DNA of 42,745 nucleotides from an uncultured Colwellia sp. (GTDB lineage: Bacteria > Pseudomonadota > Gammaproteobacteria > Enterobacterales > Alteromonadaceae). The notes beneath the pieces are model-generated. The model saw only the letters and a program-made list of their open reading frames with translations, had not been told where the DNA came from and searched no databases. The stretch covers positions 1-42,745 of the forward strand of contig CAJWBY010000017.1 in assembly GCA_913020705.1 (NCBI GenBank), read 5' to 3'. A program made the translations under genes and the position numbers. Shown here one piece after another: positions 35,960 to 42,745 of the stretch. Position 1 is the first letter of the stretch, and each line of letters opens with the position of its first letter.

Positions 35960-38767
35960 TTATACCACTGTAATTGCTACTGCTGGTGCCGTGTACTTAG
36001 TTGTCATTTCATGTGTAGGCGGAGCAAATCGAGTTAAATCGATACCTTCTACTGCTGACTTGTATTCTTCGATTGAAGGGAAACGACCTAGCATCGTTGA
36101 AAGTACAACTAACGGTGTTGAACCAAGTAGTGATTCACCTTTCTTTTCTGCAGTATCTGCAACAACACGGCCTTGGAATAAGCGCGTTGACGTTGCAATA
36201 ACCGTATCACCAGGTTCAGCTTTTTCTTGATTACCCATACATAAGTTACAACCTGGACGTTCAAGATACATGATGTTTTCGTATTTAGTACGTGCAGCAT
36301 TTTTAGGTACCGCATCGTCAAATTCAAAACCTGAATACTTCTGTAAAATATCCCAATCGCCTTCAGCTTTAAGCTCATCAACAATATTGTAAGTCGGTGG
36401 AGCGACAACGAGTGGTGCTTTAAATTCTATTTTGTTACCTTGTGATTCCATATTACGGAACATTTGAGCGATAATTTGCATATCACCTTTGTGAACCATA
36501 CAAGAGCCAACAAAACCTAAATCAACTGATTTATCAGCGTAATATGAAACAGGGCGAATAACATCATGAGTGTAGCGTTTAGAAGCATCTTCGTTGTTTA
36601 CATCTGGATCAGCAATCATCGGCTGATCAATAACATCTAAATCAATCACAACTTCTGCGTAATATTTAGCTGCGTCATCTGGTGCTAATGCAGGTGTTTC
36701 ACCTGATTTAATACCTTCGATACGTTTGTCAGCTAAAGCGATTAAACCGTTAAGTGTTTTCGCTTCGTTTTCCATACCCTTGTTGATCATTATTTGGATA
36801 CGGCTCTTAGCAAGCTCAAGTGATTTAATTAACGTTTCATCTTCAGAAATACAGATAGAAGCTTTTGCTTTCATTTCTGCAGACCAATCTGTAAAGGTAA
36901 ATGCTTGGTCAGCTAATAACGTACCGATATGCACTTCAATGATACGACCTTGGAATACATTTTCACCACCAAATTGCTTAAGCATTTGCGCTTGAGTCGC
37001 ATGAACTACATCACGGAAATCCATGTGTCCCTGCATGTTACCTTTAAAAGTAACTTTTACAGACTCTGGGATTGGCATAGCCGATTCACCTGTGGCTAGC
37101 GCGATTGCTACGGTACCCGAGTCAGCACCAAAGGCTACACCTTTAGACATGCGAGTATGCGAGTCACCACCAATGATGATTGCGCGATCATCAACCGTAA
37201 TATCATTCAATACTTTATGAATAACGTCAGTCATTGCATGGTATTCGCCTTTCGGGTCACGTGCAGTGATTAGACCAAACTTATTCATGAATGCCATAAG
37301 CTTAGGAATGTTAGCTTTAGCTTTGCTATCCCAAACTGATGCTGTGTGACAACCTGATTGGTATGCACCGTCAACTAATGGAGAAATAGTAGATGCTGCC
37401 ATCGCTTCAAGTTCTTGACATGTCATAGGACCTGTCGTGTCTTGAGAGCCAACAATGTTCACTTTAACGCGAACATCTGAGCCTGCGTGTAATGGTGTTG
37501 AAGATGTTACACCAACAGCGTTGTTATTGAAGATTTTTTCAACAGCCGTTAAACCTTGACCTTCATGTGAAATTTCTTTTGAAGTTGCATATACAGGTGG
37601 TGTTGGTACGCCAAGTGTTTCAGCTGCGAACGTTTGTAATTTCTTACCAAATGTCACTGCGTAAGAACCACCCGCTTTCATGAATTCTACTTTTTGTGGT
37701 GTAAAGGCTGAAGATATATCCGCAAGCTCTTTGTCACCGTTGAATAATTTTTTCGCTTTGGTATCGATAGTTAATACGGTACCAGTCGCTACAGAATAAG
37801 CTTCCTCTAAAACAGAATCACCGTTTTCATCAACAACTGTGTTGCCATTTGCATCTACTTTCTTAACCCAGTTTTTAAGATCGAGGCCAATACCGCCAGT
37901 TACATCAACGGTAGTTAAAAATATTGGAGAAATACCGTTAGTACCAGCAACTACCGGTGCAATGTTAATAAACGGTACATATGGACTTGCTTGTTTACCT
38001 GCCAATAATGCAACGTTATTAACACCAGACATACGAGATGAACCAACACCCATAGTGCCTTTTTCAGCAATTAACATTACTTTTGCGTTAGGGTATTTTA
38101 CTTGTAATGCTTTTATTTCGGCTTGAGCTTCTGGAGTACTCATACATTGGCCGTGTAATTCACGGTCAGCACGTGAGTGAGCTTGATGACCAGGAGATAA
38201 TAAATCAGTAGATATATCGCCTTCACCAGCAATGTAAGTAACGATTTCAACTTTTTCAGCTACTTCAGGAAGCTTAGTGAAAAACTCAGCTTGTGCATAG
38301 CTTTCAAGAATGTCTTTAGCAACCGCGCTACCTGCTTTGAAAGCAACTTCAAGACGGCTTGTATCTGCGTCGTATAAGAAAACTTGTGTTTTTAAAACTG
38401 CTGCAGCTTGAGAAGCTAACTCAGCGTCATCACCTAAGGCAAGATCTAGCAATACTTCAATTGAAGGACCACCTTTCATGTGAGAAAGTAGTTCAAAAGC
38501 AAACTCAACTGTGATTTCAGCAACAGTTGCTTCGCCAAGGATGATTTGTTTTAAAAATGCAGCTTTTACGCCTGCAGCACTTGTTGTACCCGGAAGTGTG
38601 TTGTAGATGAAGAAATTTAATGAATCAGCGCGATATTCATTTGATTGATCTTTAATTTGCTCAATGATTTCAGCTAATAACTCAGCACTATCAATTGGCT
38701 TAGGCGCTAAACCTAGGTCATTTTTACGACTTTCAATTTCTGCGATATATTCTAAATACAGACTCAT
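35960..38767 (-). CDS. acnB: Aconitate hydratase B, long divergent form
   Basis: A 935-residue bifunctional aconitase/2-methylisocitrate dehydratase of the B type, interconverting citrate and isocitrate in the TCA cycle. The N-terminal helical HEAT-like domain (1-160) and the swivel domain (DISTDLLSPGHQAHSRADRE) precede the iron-sulfur core, the order unique to AcnB. Cluster cysteines are about 756 (GSCM), 840 and 843 (PGCNLCMGNQ). SQDTTGPMT and GGDSHTRM are active-site signatures. It is about 70 residues longer than E. coli AcnB (865), with extra sequence near 290-370 and between Cys756 and Cys840 (84 apart against 59 in E. coli). I start at 38767 (GAGAG upstream). Its place between lpd and yacL is conserved. 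A CRP-like site lies upstream. Confidence 0.93.
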   Translation of the reverse strand: MSLYLEYIAEIESRKNDLGLAPKPIDSAELLAEIIEQIKDQSNEYRADSLNFFIYNTLPGTTSAAGVKAAFLKQIILGEATVAEITVEFAFELLSHMKGGPSIEVLLDLALGDDAELASQAAAVLKTQVFLYDADTSRLEVAFKAGSAVAKDILESYAQAEFFTKLPEVAEKVEIVTYIAGEGDISTDLLSPGHQAHSRADRELHGQCMSTPEAQAEIKALQVKYPNAKVMLIAEKGTMGVGSSRMSGVNNVALLAGKQASPYVPFINIAPVVAGTNGISPIFLTTVDVTGGIGLDLKNWVKKVDANGNTVVDENGDSVLEEAYSVATGTVLTIDTKAKKLFNGDKELADISSAFTPQKVEFMKAGGSYAVTFGKKLQTFAAETLGVPTPPVYATSKEISHEGQGLTAVEKIFNNNAVGVTSSTPLHAGSDVRVKVNIVGSQDTTGPMTCQELEAMAASTISPLVDGAYQSGCHTASVWDSKAKANIPKLMAFMNKFGLITARDPKGEYHAMTDVIHKVLNDITVDDRAIIIGGDSHTRMSKGVAFGADSGTVAIALATGESAMPIPESVKVTFKGNMQGHMDFRDVVHATQAQMLKQFGGENVFQGRIIEVHIGTLLADQAFTFTDWSAEMKAKASICISEDETLIKSLELAKSRIQIMINKGMENEAKTLNGLIALADKRIEGIKSGETPALAPDDAAKYYAEVVIDLDVIDQPMIADPDVNNEDASKRYTHDVIRPVSYYADKSVDLGFVGSCMVHKGDMQIIAQMFRNMESQGNKIEFKAPLVVAPPTYNIVDELKAEGDWDILQKYSGFEFDDAVPKNAARTKYENIMYLERPGCNLCMGNQEKAEPGDTVIATSTRLFQGRVVADTAEKKGESLLGSTPLVVLSTMLGRFPSIEEYKSAVEGIDLTRFAPPTHEMTTKYTAPAVAITVV

Positions 38768-39245
38768 TTGATACACTCTCTATCTATATAATGCTAATAA
38801 TATGGTCATTAGCTGGGACAAATTTTGCGCCTATTTTACCTGATTTTTTAGCTACTATGAATCATTTCATCAAATAAACACTATTCACCACGGATATACC
38901 CAATAGTTATTTCAGTTATGTGATTTATGTTACAAGTTTACTAAGCATGCCCAACAACAATAATTGGTTGTAAACATAGACAATTAGTTAAAAGAACAAC
39001 TGATTTTAAGCTATTTAGTTCGCTATTTACTCTTATCAATTAGTCGTATGCTCAATGGGGCTCATAAATATACGCTATTGATTTATTACAAATATAAATA
39101 GTGCTTATATCGGCAATAAATTTGATGACTATTGCCAATTTGTAAATAAGTTCATTATTCGAATATTTGTTTAGTGGGATTTTTAATATTCGGAACGAAC
39201 AGCATGCCATGCTGGCGTTGATGTAAAAGAGTGATGATATGCTGG
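38768..39245. other. acnB upstream region
   Basis: About 480 bp without a convincing gene. It contains the CRP-like site at 38919-38934. The TonB-like gene, also on the minus strand, ends at its right edge with no obvious terminator, so read-through into acnB is possible. Confidence 0.45.
38919..38934. promoter_or_regulatory. CRP-like site upstream of acnB
   Basis: TGTGA-TTTATG-TTACA, one base from the TGTGA-N6-TCACA consensus, about 150 bp before the acnB start. CRP control of acnB is known in E. coli; here it is inferred. Confidence 0.45.
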
Positions 39246-40028
39246 TTACTTGCCCAATTTTGTTTTTACTTTTTTCATATGTTCTCGAAAGCTTTTATCA
39301 AACTTCGACTCACCACAGCTAAAATATTGTGTTGAAGAGCCTTCACTGAGTCCGTAAACGCTCATATCCTGAGTAATTGAACAAGTACCATCGTCACCTT
39401 TGGTTATTGCTATGCCGTCACCCATCTTTTTAGTGTTTTTTTCACGTTCTTTTTCTTCATCTTTTAAAGGCACAGAATGTGGTACTGTTTTCGCATTGCT
39501 ATTAAATACCGATGGTGATTGGTAACGTTGATACGGGCTATCTGTCGGTGTTATAGCGCTTTGGTTAAGCTTGCTGCGCAACCTTTGTAGCTGTGTAAAG
39601 CTGTCTAATTTCTTTCGTGGCAATTGAGGGGGCTGTTGAGGTTGTGGTGTAGATTGCTCAACTGGAACTGGCAGTAAGCTAGGCTCTACTTTCTTACTTA
39701 AGCCATTTTCATTTTTTAGTGTTGGCGCAGGCTTTGCGATTACATTTACGTTTTTTATTTCTTTAGGTAACTTTTCTTTCGGAATTTCCTGTTTTTTCTG
39801 TTCTGACTTTTTTGGTTTTACGTCATCTTCAATTGGCTGCTCTTCTGCTATTTTTTCAATAGGCTTTTCGACTTTGGGTGCGCGATATAAAAAACTTTTG
39901 ATCGCCGCTTTGTTTTTATCTTCTTTAAACTTTGGCTTGGTAGTTGATTGAGTTACAACGATCACAAAAAGTATTAATAAATGTATTAATAGGGAAAAAG
40001 TTAACGCTGTGTAAGATCCGTTTCGCAC
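39246..40028 (-). CDS. TonB/TolA-like membrane-anchored protein
   Basis: A 260-residue protein with one N-terminal membrane helix (LTFSLLIHLLILFVIVVTQS, about 9-28, including the SxxxH pattern of TonB and TolA) and then a long Lys/Pro/Glu-rich periplasmic stalk (30-145). The C-terminal 60 residues are not the standard TonB fold. They contain GDGIAITKGDDGTCSITQDM and a second cysteine near YFSCGES, suggesting a disulfide. The start is a GTG with no clear ribosome site. It follows the solute-binding protein gene by 70 bp on the same strand, without ExbB/ExbD partners. It may link an outer-membrane receptor or an envelope complex to the inner membrane; this is inference. Confidence 0.6.
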   Translation of the reverse strand: MRNGSYTALTFSLLIHLLILFVIVVTQSTTKPKFKEDKNKAAIKSFLYRAPKVEKPIEKIAEEQPIEDDVKPKKSEQKKQEIPKEKLPKEIKNVNVIAKPAPTLKNENGLSKKVEPSLLPVPVEQSTPQPQQPPQLPRKKLDSFTQLQRLRSKLNQSAITPTDSPYQRYQSPSVFNSNAKTVPHSVPLKDEEKEREKNTKKMGDGIAITKGDDGTCSITQDMSVYGLSEGSSTQYFSCGESKFDKSFREHMKKVKTKLGK

Positions 40029-40098
40029 AAATAATATAATGACAAATCGTGAAAATATAACTGATAGACGCTATTAAGGGATGGAAGTTCAACAGTAA

Positions 40099-40881
40099 TT
40101 ATTGGATATATTGAGTTTTACTTATAATTTTTTTTATTTCTCCCGTGTTTTGTAATGCCTCTATAGCTTGAGAGAATGCTGTTAACTCTTTCACAAAAGG
40201 CGATTTTTTTGAAATGGCAATATAAGAGCCAACACCCTTATCATAAGAAAACTTAGCTAATTTAATGGCTGTAGCATAAACTTTTTGCTCAACCAAAGGC
40301 GTTATTGACTCCTCTCGCTCTAAAAAAGTATCAATACGACCTTTTAAGAGCATATCAATTAACTGCTGATGATTGGTTAAAGGAACTTTGACCATTTCTG
40401 TGTCGAGATCAAACTTATCGAAATATGAAGCGCCCCGAAGTACGCCAATTTTCAATGACTGTAGATCTTCATATTTATCGACAATAACCTTATTATTCGC
40501 GCGAATATAAAATCGTAATGGGTGTTTTTGAATTTTGATTGGTGGACTTAGGTAATAAATAAATTGTTCTCGTTTTGCTGTTTTTCTTACGGCAACTATC
40601 ATGTCTGCTTGACCACTTTGCATTAAAGATAGGCACCTCGCTACAGGGCAATAGACAAAGCGCGCTTTTTTATTCATTTTCTTTGCTAGCAAATTCGCTA
40701 TATCGATATTTTCGCCAACAAACTCGTCATTTACAATGTCTGAAAATGGCGGCTCTATATGCATTGCAACAATGATTTCGTTAACGGGTTGTGCAGATGT
40801 GTTAAATGTGATGAAAAATAGGGCTGTTACATAAGTAATACCCACACAGATAGTTCGGCGTAGATGCTTAAATAAACACAC
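40099..40881 (-). CDS. Orphan periplasmic solute-binding protein (SBP_bac_3 type)
   Basis: A 260-residue exported protein of the amino-acid binding family 3. The signal peptide ends near NTSAQP (about 31). The family pattern follows: MHIEPPFSDIVNDEFVGENI, IDIANLLAKKM, GQADMIVAVRKTAKREQFIYY and LQSLKIGVLRGASYFD. A Cys pair (CPVARC) is unusual and may form a disulfide. The start is a GTG preceded by an A run. No ABC permease or ATPase is nearby, so it may act as an extracytoplasmic sensor-type binding protein rather than a transporter part. It may form an operon with the TonB-like gene downstream. Confidence 0.75.
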   Translation of the reverse strand: MCLFKHLRRTICVGITYVTALFFITFNTSAQPVNEIIVAMHIEPPFSDIVNDEFVGENIDIANLLAKKMNKKARFVYCPVARCLSLMQSGQADMIVAVRKTAKREQFIYYLSPPIKIQKHPLRFYIRANNKVIVDKYEDLQSLKIGVLRGASYFDKFDLDTEMVKVPLTNHQQLIDMLLKGRIDTFLEREESITPLVEQKVYATAIKLAKFSYDKGVGSYIAISKKSPFVKELTAFSQAIEALQNTGEIKKIISKTQYIQ

Positions 40882-41063
40882 TTTTTTTAGTGAATCATTA
40901 TTGCGATTACTTTTAATGTCGACTTCCTTCTTTAACGATAGGTTAGGTAATATAATTATTTAATAACCACAGTATTTTCGTGTTAAAAACTATGGTTTTG
41001 CTACAATTAGCTAACAGCATCAATTATATAAATGTCTCTTATTAATATAGTAGATCTTCATTA

Positions 41064-41092
41064 GATAGGGATCTCCTATCATCATTTTTTTA
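41064..41092 (+). promoter_or_regulatory. Leader hairpin with T run before yacL
   Basis: GATAGG-N5-CCTATC, followed within 5 bases by a run of T and ending about 14 bp before the yacL start codon. It looks like a small attenuator-type terminator, but the stem is only 6 bp. Confidence 0.35.
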
Positions 41093-41105
41093 GCATGAGG
41101 TATTT

Positions 41106-41486
41106 ATGGAATATCAATTTATCGATGATCCTATCACGGGCACTGCAATAGCCAAGTTTTCTCTCGATCATGAAGTTATTGGGCCTTGGTTAGAGGTAGA
41201 GGTAGGTACAGATCCAACAAAGTTGGCTCAGCTACTAACCGCTATGACAGAGATAGAAGAAGATAAGCAGTCTGAAATTACCATTACAGGTAGCGAGTAT
41301 ACAGTAAGCTTTAGCCGTGGAGATGTAACCGTACAAACAAATGCCAGCTTAGATGGTATTGAAGTTTTACCCGACTCGTTAATTGAAGAAAATATTGATT
41401 TTGACCAGCAAGACTGTTCTTCATGTGGCAGCGAAGATTTTCGTGAATTGCTACTGTCATGGGCCAAATTTGTTAGAAAGTACTAA
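41106..41486 (+). CDS. yacL: YacL family protein (UPF0231)
   Basis: A 126-residue cytoplasmic protein resembling E. coli YacL. The start MEYQFIDDPITGTAIAKFSLDHEVIGPWLE matches the family's M-[DE]-Y-x-F...G-HEVVG-W pattern, and the end SSCGSEDFRELLLSWAKFVRKY matches its LCGVEDFLQVV...FV close. Length fits. GAGG lies 5 bp before the ATG. Function is unknown. In E. coli yacL follows acnB; here it is on the opposite strand to acnB, with two unrelated genes between. Confidence 0.88.
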   Translation: MEYQFIDDPITGTAIAKFSLDHEVIGPWLEVEVGTDPTKLAQLLTAMTEIEEDKQSEITITGSEYTVSFSRGDVTVQTNASLDGIEVLPDSLIEENIDFDQQDCSSCGSEDFRELLLSWAKFVRKY

Positions 41487-41617
41487 TTTATAGAGAGATA
41501 ATATTTACATTTGTTTACGCTGTTAATACTTGGTTAATGATTATTGCTAAGTTATTATATTTATTAAGTATTGGCATGGAGCCAAATAAATACATTCCTA
41601 TTCATAGAGACCTCATC

Positions 41618-42745
41618 ATGAGTATCGTTGCTGAAAAAAATAATAACAAAAAACCTAGACGTATGATCCAATTACGTTACGTATTAACACCTATCGCTAT
41701 TATATTGTTCGCTATCATCGGTTTAATTGTTGTGGCTGCATTGGCGCCTAAACCTGCAAAGAAACCAACCATTATTAAAGCGCCGTTAGTAGAAGCGCAA
41801 AGTATAGAAAGGCAAGATATACGCTTTGCTATTTCTAGCCAAGGTAGTGTTGTTCCGCGTACACAAACTAATTTAGTTTCCGAGGTTTCTGGGCAAATTA
41901 CCTCGGTAAATGACAAGTTTAATGTCGGTGGTTTTTTCAAAAAGGGTGAGGTTTTACTCACCATTGACGATATCAGCTACCGAGTAGGTTTATTGCAAGC
42001 GCAATCAAGGCTTGATGCCGCTAACGCCGTTTTAGTTGAAGAGCAGGCGCGTAAAGAGCAAGCTGAAGATGAATGGTTATTAACAGGCAAAGCATTGTCA
42101 GCAGCACCAGTTTTAGCACTTCGCTTACCGCAATTACAAAAAGCGAAAGCTGATGTAAAAGCGGCAGAAGCTGATGTAACTGATGCGGAAGTTAAACTGA
42201 CTCGTACTCAAATTAAAGCGCCGTATGACGCTATGCTTAAAGAGAAGCAAGTAGAAATTGGTCAATATGTATCGACTGGCTCTACGCTAGCGATGACTTT
42301 TGCTGTTGACTATGCAGAAGTGAGATTACCAATCAAACAGCGTGATGTTGAATTTCTAAATTTACCAAAAATTAATCAGCAAGATAGCAAAGTATCGCAA
42401 GTTGATATTTTTTATCAATTGATGGGGGCACAACACACTTGGGTGTCAAATCTAACCCGTTATGAAGGTGAAGTAGATAGCCGTAGTCGAGTACATTACG
42501 TGGTTGCACAAGTTAATGACCCTTACAGTGTTTTATCAACGAGTGAACACCAAGAATTACGTATTGGTACTTTTGTTAATGCCAGTATTGCCGGCAAAAC
42601 GATTGCAGATATTGTTGCTATTCCTCGCGACGCATTACATGGCGCGAATAAGCTTTATTTAGTTGATGATAAGAATAAACTTCATATCCAAGAAATCAAT
42701 GTACTGCGTAATGATGCTGACTATGTTTATAGTCATGATGTTTTT
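41618..42745 (+). CDS. RND-type efflux periplasmic adaptor (partial)
   Basis: 376 codons of a membrane-fusion protein of the HlyD/RND adaptor family, cut by the right edge. A cytoplasmic start (SIVAEKNNNKKPRR) leads to one membrane helix (about 22-45, IAIILFAIIGLIVVAALA). A lipoyl/barrel-sandwich domain follows (VVPRTQTNLVSEVSGQITSV, then GGFFKKGEVLLTIDD), then an alpha-hairpin rich in Ala/Lys/Glu (about 115-190), the second lipoyl half (RTQIKAPYDAMLKEKQVEIG) and a beta-barrel. It should pair with an RND pump and an outer-membrane channel to the right. It starts at the ATG at 41618 with a weak ribosome site. Confidence 0.88.
   Translation, partial: MSIVAEKNNNKKPRRMIQLRYVLTPIAIILFAIIGLIVVAALAPKPAKKPTIIKAPLVEAQSIERQDIRFAISSQGSVVPRTQTNLVSEVSGQITSVNDKFNVGGFFKKGEVLLTIDDISYRVGLLQAQSRLDAANAVLVEEQARKEQAEDEWLLTGKALSAAPVLALRLPQLQKAKADVKAAEADVTDAEVKLTRTQIKAPYDAMLKEKQVEIGQYVSTGSTLAMTFAVDYAEVRLPIKQRDVEFLNLPKINQQDSKVSQVDIFYQLMGAQHTWVSNLTRYEGEVDSRSRVHYVVAQVNDPYSVLSTSEHQELRIGTFVNASIAGKTIADIVAIPRDALHGANKLYLVDDKNKLHIQEINVLRNDADYVYSHDVF

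Overview
The window reads as chromosomal DNA of an AT-rich marine gammaproteobacterium of the order Alteromonadales. Colwelliaceae (Colwellia/Thalassotalea-like) is my best guess. The grounds are the pdhR-aceE-aceF-lpd ... acnB ... yacL gene order shared with enteric and Alteromonadales genomes, a TonB-dependent receptor of the long polysaccharide type, a secreted alginate lyase, and many lipoproteins with calcium-binding repeats. The assignment comes from protein resemblance recalled from memory, not from a search.

Layout. 1-5577: a short accessory block with a small outer-membrane barrel protein and a 1066-residue lipoprotein alginate lyase of family PL6. It is bracketed by two near-identical hairpin-plus-terminator modules, with a related inverted hairpin between them. 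5578-8502 (minus strand): a PsiE-family membrane protein with a tandemly duplicated translation start, a SirB2-like membrane protein and a SulP anion transporter. The transporter diverges from a CbbR/CysB-like LysR regulator (8754-9716), and the gap between them holds two inverted repeats of identical geometry. 9745-11863: a decayed stretch with a multiply frameshifted nhaR-like remnant, a Rap1a/Tai-type exported protein and a beheaded PilZ domain. 11960-15300: a TonB-dependent receptor (minus) with a cluster of TTGGT-N3-ACCAA-type sites upstream. 15479-20397: a small conserved protein, an EamA exporter, an HBM-type chemoreceptor, and a ChrR-like double cupin divergent from an HxlR regulator.

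20398-27611 is the pyruvate dehydrogenase operon: PdhR, E1, a two-lipoyl E2 and E3. A recognisable promoter has a PdhR operator in its spacer, and a hairpin separates aceF from lpd. 27751-35743 holds a 2514-residue lipoprotein of thrombospondin type-3 repeats, beta-propellers and jelly-roll domains, then a small lipoprotein. Together they occupy the place where E. coli has yacH. A group of perfect palindromes leads to a long, divergent aconitase B (minus), a TonB-like protein and an orphan periplasmic solute-binding protein (both minus), yacL (plus), and the start of an RND-type membrane-fusion protein running off the right edge.

How the parts may work together: the central metabolic genes (pyruvate to acetyl-CoA, citrate isomerisation) are conventional. 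The most interesting regulatory hint is that the alginate lyase and the TonB receptor carry upstream palindromes built from the same half-site as the PdhR box (TTGGT...ACCAA). This suggests control by PdhR itself or, more likely, by another FadR-type GntR regulator outside the window. I see no tRNA, rRNA, CRISPR array, insertion sequence or phage gene.
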